From M3007 sp038327555 (GTDB taxonomy: Bacteria > Bacteroidota > Bacteroidia > Chitinophagales > Saprospiraceae), in contig JBBQLD010000092.1 in the NCBI GenBank assembly GCA_038327555.1, positions 1-12,448 of the forward strand: DNA of 12,448 nucleotides, given 5' to 3'. The position numbers and the translations under genes are program-made. Below, piece by piece: positions 1 to 7,896 of the stretch (the first letter of the stretch is position 1; each line of letters starts with the position of its first letter). Below the pieces are notes generated by a model. The model was not told the DNA's origin. It made no database searches and saw only the letters and a program-made list of their open reading frames with translations.

Positions 1-1
1 A

Positions 2-1495
2 GTATTAAGGAATTGCACTTTTGATCAAAATCAGGCGCAAGTGTATGGTGGCGCAATATTTAAGGAAGGCCCTACTAATGAAAGTGACACATTTTTTCTA
101 ACAGACTGCAAGTTCATCAACAATTATGTTTATGCTTTGGATGGAGGAGGCATATACTTTGCAAGAGCTTATGACTCTAATATTTTTTTAAAGCGATGTT
201 TATTTGAGTCAAATACATCTTTGGGTGGCAATGGAGGAGGTTTCTACCTCCCTACTTATACCCCAGGAGGGTACACGATTGACATCGTTTTGGATAGCTG
301 TATTTTTAGAAAAAATTCAGCTCCAGAAGGCGGCGGGTTTGCTTACGATGGCCGATCTTTTGGAGATCCAGATGTGGTGTTGAATCTGCGTATTCAAAAT
401 TGCCAGTTTGAAGAAAACGAAGCAAGAAATGAAAACGGGAGCGCGTTTTTGGTTTCTTCTGCTGAAAATGGCCTGATTAATGCAGAAATCAGGAACAGTC
501 AATTTATCAAAAATCGTGCAAATAGTTATTTCTCCTCTGCCTTCCTATGTTATGATGAAAGCGAGGCAAGTGTTCTTGTAGAAAATTGTGCATTTTTAGG
601 AAATGTCAATAAAACTGACCCAACAGCTTACTGCGCAGCGTTTGATGCCGGAGGCTACAAAGTAAACACTCGTATCAATAATTGCCTTTTTGCCTACAAT
701 GGTTCTGCAATATTTGCAGGTGGCGATGAACAGACGAAGGTGCTTACTCAAGTTACGAATTGCACGTTCTTTCGCAATGGGGAACGGCCTTTTGGCAAAC
801 GTTGGTCCACCTCCTTCAACCAAGCGGGAGCCGTCTACTACAATAAAATGAATTTCTATAACTGCGTGATTTGGGAGCCCGGTGTTAGCTCCTATCTCTT
901 CTACAATAATAGTCTCAATAATATAAACTGTTTCTGGTTTTTCCTCGATTATTGTACCCTGCATCCATTGCAGCCAGCGGCTATCCCTAACCATACTATT
1001 ATTTTTGGGGATAGTATATTCATAGGGGAATACCCAAATTTTGTGGACACTACAACTGCCGATTTTCGCTTAAAAACCTGCTCTCCCGCCATGAATAGGG
1101 GAAATAATCAACTAACAATGGATGCTGGCCTTTGGGCTGATTTAGATGCACTACCGCGTATTCGGTTTAGTAAAGTAGATATAGGGGCCTATGAAACCCA
1201 AGATTCCTGCTTCACCGTCAGCAGCCAGGAACCGGCCAAAACATTTGAAAAGCCCTCTATTTCGCCCAACCCAACGTATTCAGGTGGTACGTTGAACGTT
1301 CAAGTGAATGGCTTGGATCAAGCAACTCTTGAATGGAGAATACTTGATGCCTATGGCCGAAATCTGGCCTCAGGCAGGGATGTTCTTTCGCAGAAAAACA
1401 CCTTGAGCTTGGAGGCGCCCAAAATACCAGGCATATATTTTCTAGAAATAAAAGAGGGGACGCAAATGTCCTGCTTAAAATTTGTAGTTCAATAG
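2..1495 (+). CDS. Secreted right-handed beta-helix protein with T9SS C-terminal sorting domain (5' truncated)
   Basis: The reading frame is open to the left edge, so the GTG at 41 is almost certainly internal and the N-terminus with its signal peptide is missing. Counting from the codon at base 2 (497 residues), a C-x-F-x-x-N turn recurs at about residues 5, 36, 66, 100, 134, 166 (Ser replaces Cys), 196, 228 and 254, each followed by a Gly-rich strand such as GGGIYF. This 26-34 residue periodicity is typical of parallel beta-helix (pectate-lyase-like or polymorphic-OMP-like) surface proteins. Residues about 355-400 (DFRLKTCSPAMNRG, then DIGAYE) match the choice-of-anchor Q type end of such helices. 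The last 80 residues (PSISPNP, WRILDAYGR, PGIYFLEI, ending KFVVQ) form a type A Por secretion tail, so export by the type IX system and attachment to or release from the cell surface are expected. Substrate or adhesion role cannot be told. It converges on the helicase gene. Confidence 0.9.
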   Translation, partial: VLRNCTFDQNQAQVYGGAIFKEGPTNESDTFFLTDCKFINNYVYALDGGGIYFARAYDSNIFLKRCLFESNTSLGGNGGGFYLPTYTPGGYTIDIVLDSCIFRKNSAPEGGGFAYDGRSFGDPDVVLNLRIQNCQFEENEARNENGSAFLVSSAENGLINAEIRNSQFIKNRANSYFSSAFLCYDESEASVLVENCAFLGNVNKTDPTAYCAAFDAGGYKVNTRINNCLFAYNGSAIFAGGDEQTKVLTQVTNCTFFRNGERPFGKRWSTSFNQAGAVYYNKMNFYNCVIWEPGVSSYLFYNNSLNNINCFWFFLDYCTLHPLQPAAIPNHTIIFGDSIFIGEYPNFVDTTTADFRLKTCSPAMNRGNNQLTMDAGLWADLDALPRIRFSKVDIGAYETQDSCFTVSSQEPAKTFEKPSISPNPTYSGGTLNVQVNGLDQATLEWRILDAYGRNLASGRDVLSQKNTLSLEAPKIPGIYFLEIKEGTQMSCLKFVVQ

Positions 1496-1539
1496 CAGCA
1501 TCTGCTCCCCAAAATGGAAAGTTATATACCACACGTTCC

Positions 1540-1740
1540 TAATTCTACTTTGTCACTTTAAACTTGAATTGTCATGTCGCAGCGAAGCGTAGACATCTAC
1601 ACAACCCAAGGTTACCAAAATCTCCTTAGCAAATGGATTCTAAACAGCGCCTAAGTTGTGTAGATGTCTACGCTTCGCTGCGACATGACAATTCGCGGGC
1701 AAAAAATTTAATGAATTTCAAAAGTGACAAAGCAGAACTA
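1540..1740. repeat. Nested inverted repeat between convergent genes (MITE-like or bidirectional terminator)
   Basis: Inner arms 1566-1605 and 1655-1694 are perfect 40-base reverse complements around a 49-base loop. Outer arms 1540-1559 and 1721-1740 are also inverted, matching at 18 of 20 positions and sharing CTTTGTCACTTT. The spacers between inner and outer arms are unequal, 6 bases on the left and 26 on the right. The inner arm includes GTCGCAGCGAAGCGTAGAC, whose core resembles the repeat-derived segment inside the helicase at 3379-3406. The element fills the gap between the beta-helix gene (stop at 1495) and the helicase, whose TAG stop (1738-1740 read on minus) lies in the right outer arm. 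A 40-bp stem between convergent genes should block transcription from both sides. Whether it is a mobile miniature element or a static terminator repeat depends on copies elsewhere in the genome. Confidence 0.85.
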
Positions 1741-4700
1741 CCCGCCATCATCCAAACCCTCCTCCTCACCTCGAATCAATAACTCCGACACTTTTCGCTC
1801 CCGCTGCATTTGGCACCAGGAGCAGTCTTTTTTTCCGCAGCCGGTGTCGAAGGCGCGAGCTTGGATGTTTTTGTACACTTCCTGAATCAGGCCTTCTACA
1901 AAGTGTAATTCCTCCTGGGTGAAACTGATTTCAGTGATGGGGAAGCTCCCACGTTTGTCGGGCGCGAGCCAGGAAATGGCCGTTTTTCCTACGGATTCCG
2001 GGTATAAGCGAGCTTTGTCTAGCAGGATTTGGTAAAAGGCCAATTGCCGCCAGTAATCCCCGCCATGCGGTTGACTTTCAGTAGGTTGGGCTGTTTTTTT
2101 AGGATCAGGCGTGCCGGTTTTATAGTCTACAATACGGAGTCGACCAGCATCCAGCCATTCTATTTTATCGAGGATGCCAGTGAGCGCAATGCCGTCCAGC
2201 TCCACCCGGTCTATCCTTCGCTCCACAATAGCTCGTTTGCGCCAGAACGGCACTTGCTCCACATGAATGCGTCGCAAATATTCCTTGCCCAAGGCTAATC
2301 GCTGGGCAAAACCATGCTCAGAAAAAAAGCCGCGCTGCCGCGCCATTTCCTGCCCGAAAATTTTCAAGAGCGCATCAACAGCAGGCCACTCAAATTTCTT
2401 GTGGCTTTTCATTTTTAGCAAAAATTGCTGCAAAGCCCCGTGCATGGCCAGGCCAAAGGCCGCCGCTTCACTCGTTGCGCCGGGCACTTTCAGCACATCT
2501 TCGTAATAAAAAGCAAGGGGGCAACGCAGGTATCGGTTGATTGCGGTGATACTCAGGGTAAAATCGGCCAAAAGCGCGTCCAGCAATGCGGGCGCTGGCA
2601 GCCTAATCACGGGATTCGGTGCTTCGAGCAGCAGTAAACTTTGGGCTTCTAACAGGGCAGGGTAGGGGGCATCCTGTTCCTGAATGGGCAAGCCGGTTTC
2701 AGCCAAAAACTGGCTCTTTATCAAGGCTTTACCCGCATCGTCGCTGCGCGGGAAAGAGATTTGAAGTTGAAATTTTGCCCGGGTCATGGCCACATAGAAC
2801 AAGCGTCGACGGGCTTCCAGCACGTCTTCCTCACCCGAGCGTGTGAGCGTTTCCGGAAGAAAAAAGTGGCCCCGATTGCCGCCCGCATTTTTGTCCCAGG
2901 TATCCTCCGTGCAATCCAGTAAAAAGACATGGCCGTATTCCAGCCCTTTGGCAGCGTGTGCGGTAAGCAATTGAACACCAGTGACTTGTAAGGCTGATTG
3001 GTTTAGCGGCAGGGGCAACAGATTGTCGTCCATACTATCCAAAAGATCCAGGAGTTTGCTGAGCGAACGACGTGGGTTGCGGAGGGTTTCGTTGCGCACA
3101 AACTCCATAATCGTGTGGAGTACCTGTAAATACCAGGCTTTGTCTGGCTGTTCCAAAGCCCAGGAAATCAAGCCAGTTTGGGTAAACAATCGTTCCAGGA
3201 GCTGAGGCAAAGGCAGGTTTTGAACCTCGGAAATCCAGGTGTTCAATTTTGCACCCAATTCCCGGAATGGCAAAGCGTCCGAAAGGGATAGCGTATGCAA
3301 GGCTTCCTCCTCGGAAAGGATTTCGCGCCAGTGTTTTTTCTTTCCGGCACCTGATCCTAATTTCAGATAAAGTTCATCGGATGCTTCGCTGCGCTCGGAA
3401 CGACATGCGAGCGCGATTTTTGCCAAATCCAGTGCTGAAAACCCCCAAAAAGCGGCGTGGAGCAAGCGAAACAACCGGTGTTCTCCAGAAAATGGCCTGG
3501 TCGATTCTTCCAGCAAATAGCTGAGCAAAGACCTGAATTGCTGCACCACAGGCAAATCCAGCACATTCACCGGGCGTTTGGTTTGGTACGGAATGCCCTT
3601 TTTTTCGAGCAAATTCAATAGCCGTTCGGCTTGCCGGTGGCGGGCGTACAATACGGCGATTTCGGCGGGCGATGTGCCGCTAGCAATCAGTTTTTCAATC
3701 TGTTGTACGACGTGGGTTGTTTCGTGGAGCCGGTTTGGAAAGGAAAGGATAGCGACACTTCCCTGTGTTTCAGGATTTCCGTGCAGGTGCTTTTGCGGGG
3801 CGTTTTCAAACAAATTCACCACCCGCAGCATATTCTGCTCAATCACCTGGCTAGCCGCATCCAGAATGGGTTGGGCAGAGCGGTAATTTTCTTCCAACAC
3901 AATGGTTTTTAGGCCTTCATGATAATGTTGCTGGAACTCGCGTAAGTTTTGCAGCCGGGCGCCCTGGAACTCATAGATACTCTGGTCGTCGTCGCCGACG
4001 ATGAAAATATTGGGCGTGGCCCAGAAATCGAGCAGCAAATTGAGCAGGTGGAATTGGGCTCCGTTCGTGTCCTGGAACTCGTCGACCAAGATATACTGGT
4101 AGCGTTCCTGATAGGTTCGGAGCAGGGCTTCGTTTTTTTCAAAGGCCCGGGCCACCCAGAGCAGCATATCCTCATACTCGTATCGGGCGGCACGCTCCAT
4201 CGCGTGCAAGTACTTGGGGAAAAGATCGGCGGCGGATTTGAGACGCTCTATTTTCTCCGTTACTTCCTCGATTTGGGCAGTTTTGGGATCGCCTTTTTTG
4301 AATACTTTGCTGTTGCGCTGATAAATATAAGCAGGGTTGGCGGGCAGGCCTTTCAAGAATTCGTCTGACTTTTTCAGCACAAAACCCGGCGACCAGCCTT
4401 CTTTTTTCATACTGGAAAACAGGTCGCGCAAATGTTCCTCGAATTGGAAAATGTCTCTTTTCCCAGCGCGTAGGGGGTGTTCTGGCTGAAGTTTGGCCAA
4501 CAAATCGCGCACGATTTCGATGCGTTCCAGATCCGTGACAGGTTCTGGGCTGCCTTTGCCAAAATACTCGGCATTTTCCTGAATCACCCGATTGCAGAAG
4601 GCGTGGAAGGTAAAAATAGGCACCCGTTGTGCCTCCGGGCCAATGCGCTGGAGCAGGCGTTGGCGCATGGCTGATGCCCCGGCATCCGTGAACGTGAGGC

Positions 4701-4899
4701 AAAGAATGTTTTGAGGCCGGGCATCGGTGCGAAGCAGAATATTTCCGATTCGGGCCGTGAGCAGATGCGTTTTGCCAGTTCCTGGTCCGGCAACCACGAG
4801 CACAGGGCCTTCCACCTGATCTACCGCCTCGCGCTGGGCGGGATTCAGGGTGTTGAGGAAGGCGAGGAAGGCGTCGTTGCGTTGTTGGAGGTCGAGCAT
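1738..4899 (-). CDS. UvrD/PcrA-type superfamily 1 helicase fused to a C-terminal PD-(D/E)XK nuclease
   Basis: This 1053-residue protein has the full SF1A helicase set: Q-motif LNPAQREAV (18-26), Walker A GPGTGKT (38-44), motif Ia LCLTFTDAGA (67-75), motif II VDEFQDTN (272-279), motif III GDDDQSIYEFQGA (302-314), motif IV EENYRS (336-341), motif V LLTAHAAKGLEYG (about 644-656) and motif VI RRRLFYVAMTRAK (697-709). A RecB/AddB-like nuclease follows: H820, D911 in LTGILDKIEW, and D925/K927 in VDYKTG, then WRQLAFYQ. Cys793 with Cys1021, Cys1026 and Cys1029 could hold an Fe-S cluster as in AddB-like nucleases. It should unwind and trim DNA ends in repair or recombination. Residues 499-508 look repeat-derived. 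The ATG at 4899 precedes a normal N-terminus, and no clear promoter or ribosome site is visible. It lies 81 bases behind the receptor gene on the same strand. No separate AddA/AddB or RecC/RecD partner gene is in the window. Confidence 0.93.
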   Translation of the reverse strand: MLDLQQRNDAFLAFLNTLNPAQREAVDQVEGPVLVVAGPGTGKTHLLTARIGNILLRTDARPQNILCLTFTDAGASAMRQRLLQRIGPEAQRVPIFTFHAFCNRVIQENAEYFGKGSPEPVTDLERIEIVRDLLAKLQPEHPLRAGKRDIFQFEEHLRDLFSSMKKEGWSPGFVLKKSDEFLKGLPANPAYIYQRNSKVFKKGDPKTAQIEEVTEKIERLKSAADLFPKYLHAMERAARYEYEDMLLWVARAFEKNEALLRTYQERYQYILVDEFQDTNGAQFHLLNLLLDFWATPNIFIVGDDDQSIYEFQGARLQNLREFQQHYHEGLKTIVLEENYRSAQPILDAASQVIEQNMLRVVNLFENAPQKHLHGNPETQGSVAILSFPNRLHETTHVVQQIEKLIASGTSPAEIAVLYARHRQAERLLNLLEKKGIPYQTKRPVNVLDLPVVQQFRSLLSYLLEESTRPFSGEHRLFRLLHAAFWGFSALDLAKIALACRSERSEASDELYLKLGSGAGKKKHWREILSEEEALHTLSLSDALPFRELGAKLNTWISEVQNLPLPQLLERLFTQTGLISWALEQPDKAWYLQVLHTIMEFVRNETLRNPRRSLSKLLDLLDSMDDNLLPLPLNQSALQVTGVQLLTAHAAKGLEYGHVFLLDCTEDTWDKNAGGNRGHFFLPETLTRSGEEDVLEARRRLFYVAMTRAKFQLQISFPRSDDAGKALIKSQFLAETGLPIQEQDAPYPALLEAQSLLLLEAPNPVIRLPAPALLDALLADFTLSITAINRYLRCPLAFYYEDVLKVPGATSEAAAFGLAMHGALQQFLLKMKSHKKFEWPAVDALLKIFGQEMARQRGFFSEHGFAQRLALGKEYLRRIHVEQVPFWRKRAIVERRIDRVELDGIALTGILDKIEWLDAGRLRIVDYKTGTPDPKKTAQPTESQPHGGDYWRQLAFYQILLDKARLYPESVGKTAISWLAPDKRGSFPITEISFTQEELHFVEGLIQEVYKNIQARAFDTGCGKKDCSWCQMQRERKVSELLIRGEEEGLDDGG
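3379..3406. repeat. Intergenic-type repeat fragment inserted in frame in the helicase gene
   Basis: The plus strand reads GATGCTTCGCTGCGCTCGGA followed by ACGACATG. This has the composition of the short palindromic repeats often scattered between bacterial genes. The helicase reads it as CRSERSEASD (residues 499-508), a Ser/Glu/Arg run of the kind produced when such repeats are translated. It shares CTTCGCTGCG and the following ACATG with the inverted repeat at 1671-1687. It sits between the segment ending FSALDLAKIALA and the segment beginning HWREILSEEEA, in helicase domain 2 and outside all conserved motifs, and it leaves the frame open. The repeat origin is inferred from sequence likeness alone. 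Confidence 0.6.
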
Positions 4900-4980
4900 G
4901 GGTGGTAAAATCGGCGCAAAAGGTACGACAGCGCTTGAATATTCTATGTCGAAGGGGGTGTTTCGTGTAATTGAAACCTC

Positions 4981-7617
4981 CTACATGCCCTCCATACCTT
5001 CCTCAGATCGCGTATTCTTCCTCCGGAACAACGACACATCAAATTTGCCAAAACGGTAAGAGAAGTTCAGGCGCACTAATTGTGGGTCGCGCCGACGCCA
5101 GGTGTCTTGCACAAAAATATCGGATGATTCAGTGTGCGACCCCGTTTTGCGCGAGCGATAAATATCTTGTATGCTGAGGGTCACACTGGCCGTACGCTTC
5201 CAAAAATCTTTGCGAATAGAAGCATCTACGAACCAGACCGGGATCGTGTAACCCTGTGCTGTGCTGCTAGGGCCACCATATCCGCCACCACCTCGTCCGC
5301 CACCACCGCCACCAGTGTCAAATGCTGTGCGGCTTTGATAGGATCCGTTGAATTGAAGCGTAAAATTTTGGAGCAGTTTGAGGCTCAGGTTTTCTTTGAG
5401 AAAATAGGTGAACTGCTCGTTGCGGAGGTTAGACTCAATGTTTTGAGCATTCAGTACTGAATTGTAAAAGTTGAGGTTTGTGGTGAGCTCAAGAATTTTC
5501 CAAAAGACGTTTTTGGAGGTCAGTTCTACCCCATAAGCCTGACTTGAATTGGTGTTGGCGTAGGTCGAAATTACCACGTTTCGGTCCAAAACAGGGTCAA
5601 ATTCCTGAAAAGCGTACCGTGTAATCAGGTCATTTGTTTGCTTGTAATACGCCGATACCAGGAAATTATGGCGCTTGGATAGTACATTTTGGTAGGTCAA
5701 TTCAACCGTATGGGCAAATTCAGGAATCAACATTGGGTTGCCCCGTTGCAGAATGAGCGAATCGGAAAAATCTGTGAATGGAATGAGCTGGAAGAACCCC
5801 GGGCGGTTGATTCGGCGTGCAAAATTGAGTTGAAGGTTGTCCTCTTCATTCAGCTTGTAACTCAAAAACACACTTGGGAATAAGCTGAAGGGGTATTCAT
5901 TGCCAAATGTGGTGTTGCCATCAATCAATCTCCCGATGTACTTCGAGGATTCGGCACGAAGTCCCAACTGATAGCCCCAGCGCGGAAATTGCTGACTGAA
6001 TGTGCCATAAGCGGCGCCCACGATGTCGTCAAATTCATAGTTATCCGCAAAAGTGGGTGTTTCCACGTATGTATTGAGTTGTGGATCAAACAGCGCGTTT
6101 TCGTTGTTGGAAAAGAAATCGCGAAGGGCGATTCGGGCACCCATTTCAAGTTTGATAGATTTGCTGAGTGGATTTATGAAATCTGTTTGGGCGGTAAACA
6201 ATTGGTTGCCACCATCACCAGATTGGCGTTGAAGGGCCTCTGGCGAAATGCCAAGGTAATCTGTGCGGAATGTGCCGAGATTGTCAGATTTCGAACGGTT
6301 ATAATTGAGATCCGCAGTCCATTCCTTGCCCTCTTTAGGGAAAAGGTGTTTGTACAGTAATTGGGTGCCTAAGTTTCTAAAATTCCGCTCACTCTCCGTA
6401 TAACGCACTGATTTACTGGAGGCAAAATTGCTACCTGGTTCACGCAAAGAATCGGTCTGACTAAAAATCTGATCTTCATTTTTGAAACTACCGCCGTGGA
6501 AATTTCCACTGAAAGTCAGGGTGTTGCGGTTGTTGATGAACCAGTCAATGCCACCTCGACCCATTGCAAAAAAGCCATTGTTTTCCGGGCTTTGTGTCTG
6601 AAAAACATTGGTGTACCTGCTGCCAATTGGAAGTAATGCTGGCAGGTTGTATCGATCCGTTGTTCCAGTGCTGAGGTTGCGGCGCTGGTTGAAGTTGCCG
6701 CCAATAAAAGCGTTGACTTTTCCTTCGCGGGCATTCAGGTCGCCACCGAGGTTGACCCGGCCACGCATATCGACCCCGGTGCGTATGGAGCCGTTATAGC
6801 CGATGCGGCGGTCTTTTTTTAGTACGATGTTCACTATGCCGGCACCACCACCTGATGCGTCGTATTTGGCAGAAGGATTGGTGATTACCTCCACGTTATC
6901 AATAGCGTCGGCCGGTATTTGATCCAGGGTGAGGTTGGTGGGTCTGCCATCCACAAAAATTTGTGGGGCAGCATTGCGCATGGTCAGGTTGCCATCAATG
7001 TCTACATTTAGGGAGGGAACGTTTTTCAAAGCATCTTCTGCCGTGCCGCCTGCTGCAACATTGTCCTTGTCTACCCGATATACTTTTTTATCCAGCGCAA
7101 GTGTGACCTTGCTTGCTTCACCAAGCACTTCTATTTCTTTCAGCATTTGGCTGGAAACGCCAAGTTTAATATTGCCTAAATCCTTGTCCACCGCTCCGGC
7201 CATTGCGCCCATGTTGCCGTTGGGTTTTCCGCCTAAGCCAAAAGAGACTTTTTGTTCGTAGGTGGCATAGCTTAAATAAGTAATTTTCAGCGTGAATTCT
7301 CCCATGACGGGTAGCTTTTCTAAGCTAAACTCGCCGTTTTCTCGCGTCAATTGACCCGCAATCATGGTTTCTTTCATTTTTCGGCTGATGGTGTCAAATT
7401 TCATCCCAATCAGCTGCACGGAGGCATAAGGCAAAGGTTCTTTGGTCGTTTCATCCATTACTTTGCCGTAAAACCGCCCTATGTTGGCTTGGGCAGGGTT
7501 GCCGCCAGGCCGCCCGGTGCCCATTTGAGGGATTTGCGCAAAAAGGGTGAGAGGAAGCAACGTGATAATCAGCGCCGTAAACATGGTCTGGCGACTGAGT
7601 AAATTAAATATATACAT
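4981..7617 (-). CDS. Outer-membrane beta-barrel protein, TonB-dependent-receptor-like (CarboxypepD_reg, plug, OMP_b-brl_3 type)
   Basis: I chose the ATG at 7617 (878 residues) because it gives a compact signal peptide, MYIFNLLSRQTM followed by a hydrophobic run ending LTLFA-Q. The in-frame ATG at 7653 adds 12 polar residues and lies in a small inverted repeat. In numbering from 7653, residues 59-165 form a carboxypeptidase-regulatory-like beta-sandwich (FYGKVMDETTKEPLPYASVQ), about 170-285 a plug domain (VYRVDKDN, LKNVPSLNVDIDGN, FVDGRP, VEVITNPSAKYDASGGGAGI), and about 290-890 the barrel, ending in aromatic-rich strands (RLNFSYRFGKFDVSLF) and a charged GMEGM tail. A Gly-rich stretch (781-794) probably lies in an extracellular loop. 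No clear TonB box or substrate clue is seen. The family is common in Bacteroidota and many members have no known ligand. The gap to the helicase start is 81 bases, so co-transcription is possible. Confidence 0.9.
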   Translation of the reverse strand: MYIFNLLSRQTMFTALIITLLPLTLFAQIPQMGTGRPGGNPAQANIGRFYGKVMDETTKEPLPYASVQLIGMKFDTISRKMKETMIAGQLTRENGEFSLEKLPVMGEFTLKITYLSYATYEQKVSFGLGGKPNGNMGAMAGAVDKDLGNIKLGVSSQMLKEIEVLGEASKVTLALDKKVYRVDKDNVAAGGTAEDALKNVPSLNVDIDGNLTMRNAAPQIFVDGRPTNLTLDQIPADAIDNVEVITNPSAKYDASGGGAGIVNIVLKKDRRIGYNGSIRTGVDMRGRVNLGGDLNAREGKVNAFIGGNFNQRRNLSTGTTDRYNLPALLPIGSRYTNVFQTQSPENNGFFAMGRGGIDWFINNRNTLTFSGNFHGGSFKNEDQIFSQTDSLREPGSNFASSKSVRYTESERNFRNLGTQLLYKHLFPKEGKEWTADLNYNRSKSDNLGTFRTDYLGISPEALQRQSGDGGNQLFTAQTDFINPLSKSIKLEMGARIALRDFFSNNENALFDPQLNTYVETPTFADNYEFDDIVGAAYGTFSQQFPRWGYQLGLRAESSKYIGRLIDGNTTFGNEYPFSLFPSVFLSYKLNEEDNLQLNFARRINRPGFFQLIPFTDFSDSLILQRGNPMLIPEFAHTVELTYQNVLSKRHNFLVSAYYKQTNDLITRYAFQEFDPVLDRNVVISTYANTNSSQAYGVELTSKNVFWKILELTTNLNFYNSVLNAQNIESNLRNEQFTYFLKENLSLKLLQNFTLQFNGSYQSRTAFDTGGGGGGRGGGGYGGPSSTAQGYTIPVWFVDASIRKDFWKRTASVTLSIQDIYRSRKTGSHTESSDIFVQDTWRRRDPQLVRLNFSYRFGKFDVSLFRRKNTRSEEGMEGM

Positions 7618-7631
7618 GGGTGATATTTGTA

Positions 7632-7654
7632 AATGTCGATCTAAGTTCGACATT
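7632..7654. promoter_or_regulatory. Small inverted repeat at the upstream start of the beta-barrel gene
   Basis: AATGTCGA (7632-7639) and TCGACATT (7647-7654) are perfect 8-base inverted arms around a 7-base spacer. On the minus strand the structure begins at the alternative ATG (7653) and ends 14 bases before the preferred ATG (7617). If the gene starts at 7617 this is a leader hairpin or an operator. If it starts at 7653 the hairpin would hide that start codon. Function is inferred from position only. Confidence 0.4.
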
Positions 7655-7729
7655 ATTTACGCTAGTAGCGGGGGCAAAAGGGGTGGGATCAAAAATGGGG
7701 TAAAATTTTGTTTTGTTTTCTTTGGCGAA

Positions 7730-7762
7730 AAACCTCCTAGGTTTTTAAAACCTAGGAGGTTT
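7730..7762 (-). terminator. Near-perfect palindrome, candidate rho-independent terminator of the haem-binding gene
   Basis: AAACCTCCTAGGTTTT (7730-7745) and AAAACCTAGGAGGTTT (7747-7762) are 16-base perfect inverted arms separated by one base. On the minus strand the second arm runs into a T-stretch (five T at the stem end, then CGCC). It lies about 135 bases beyond the stop of the haem-binding gene and about 110 bases before the start of the barrel gene, both on minus, so a terminator between them is reasonable. With a one-base loop the innermost A/T pairs would open to form the hairpin loop. I recall palindromes of this AAACCT/AGGTTT kind being frequent in Bacteroidota genomes, so it may be a dispersed repeat doing terminator duty. 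Confidence 0.6.
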
Positions 7763-7896
7763 AGCATTCGAATAGAATTAAATTTGTTCATTTTCCTATC
7801 GATAACCTTTTGACACAATTCCAACCTGTAGACTTCTATCAAAGGATATTGTACAAAGCTTTGCTGAAAACAATAAACCGCATTTCAAGCAACGCC

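Noticed and set aside
596..994. 132-codon minus-strand ORF inside the beta-helix gene
   Set aside because: It overlaps the repeated C-x-F-x-x-N region on the opposite strand; no independent signal of coding.
1540..1740. CRISPR array or tRNA-like structure in the large repeat
   Set aside because: There are only two inverted arms, no direct repeat-spacer pattern, and no cloverleaf or anticodon arm.
3949..4368. 139-codon plus-strand ORF inside the helicase gene
   Set aside because: It lies antisense to conserved helicase motifs II-III, which explain the sequence fully; the translation shows no recognisable domain.
4172..4702. 176-codon minus-strand ORF overlapping the helicase in another frame
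   Set aside because: It is a frame shadow, rich in Arg/Pro/His, over a region whose correct frame carries the expected helicase sequence.
4960..4977. GTTTC/GAAAC inverted pair between the barrel gene and the helicase
   Set aside because: Only 5 bp with an 8-base loop, expected by chance in AT-rich spacer.
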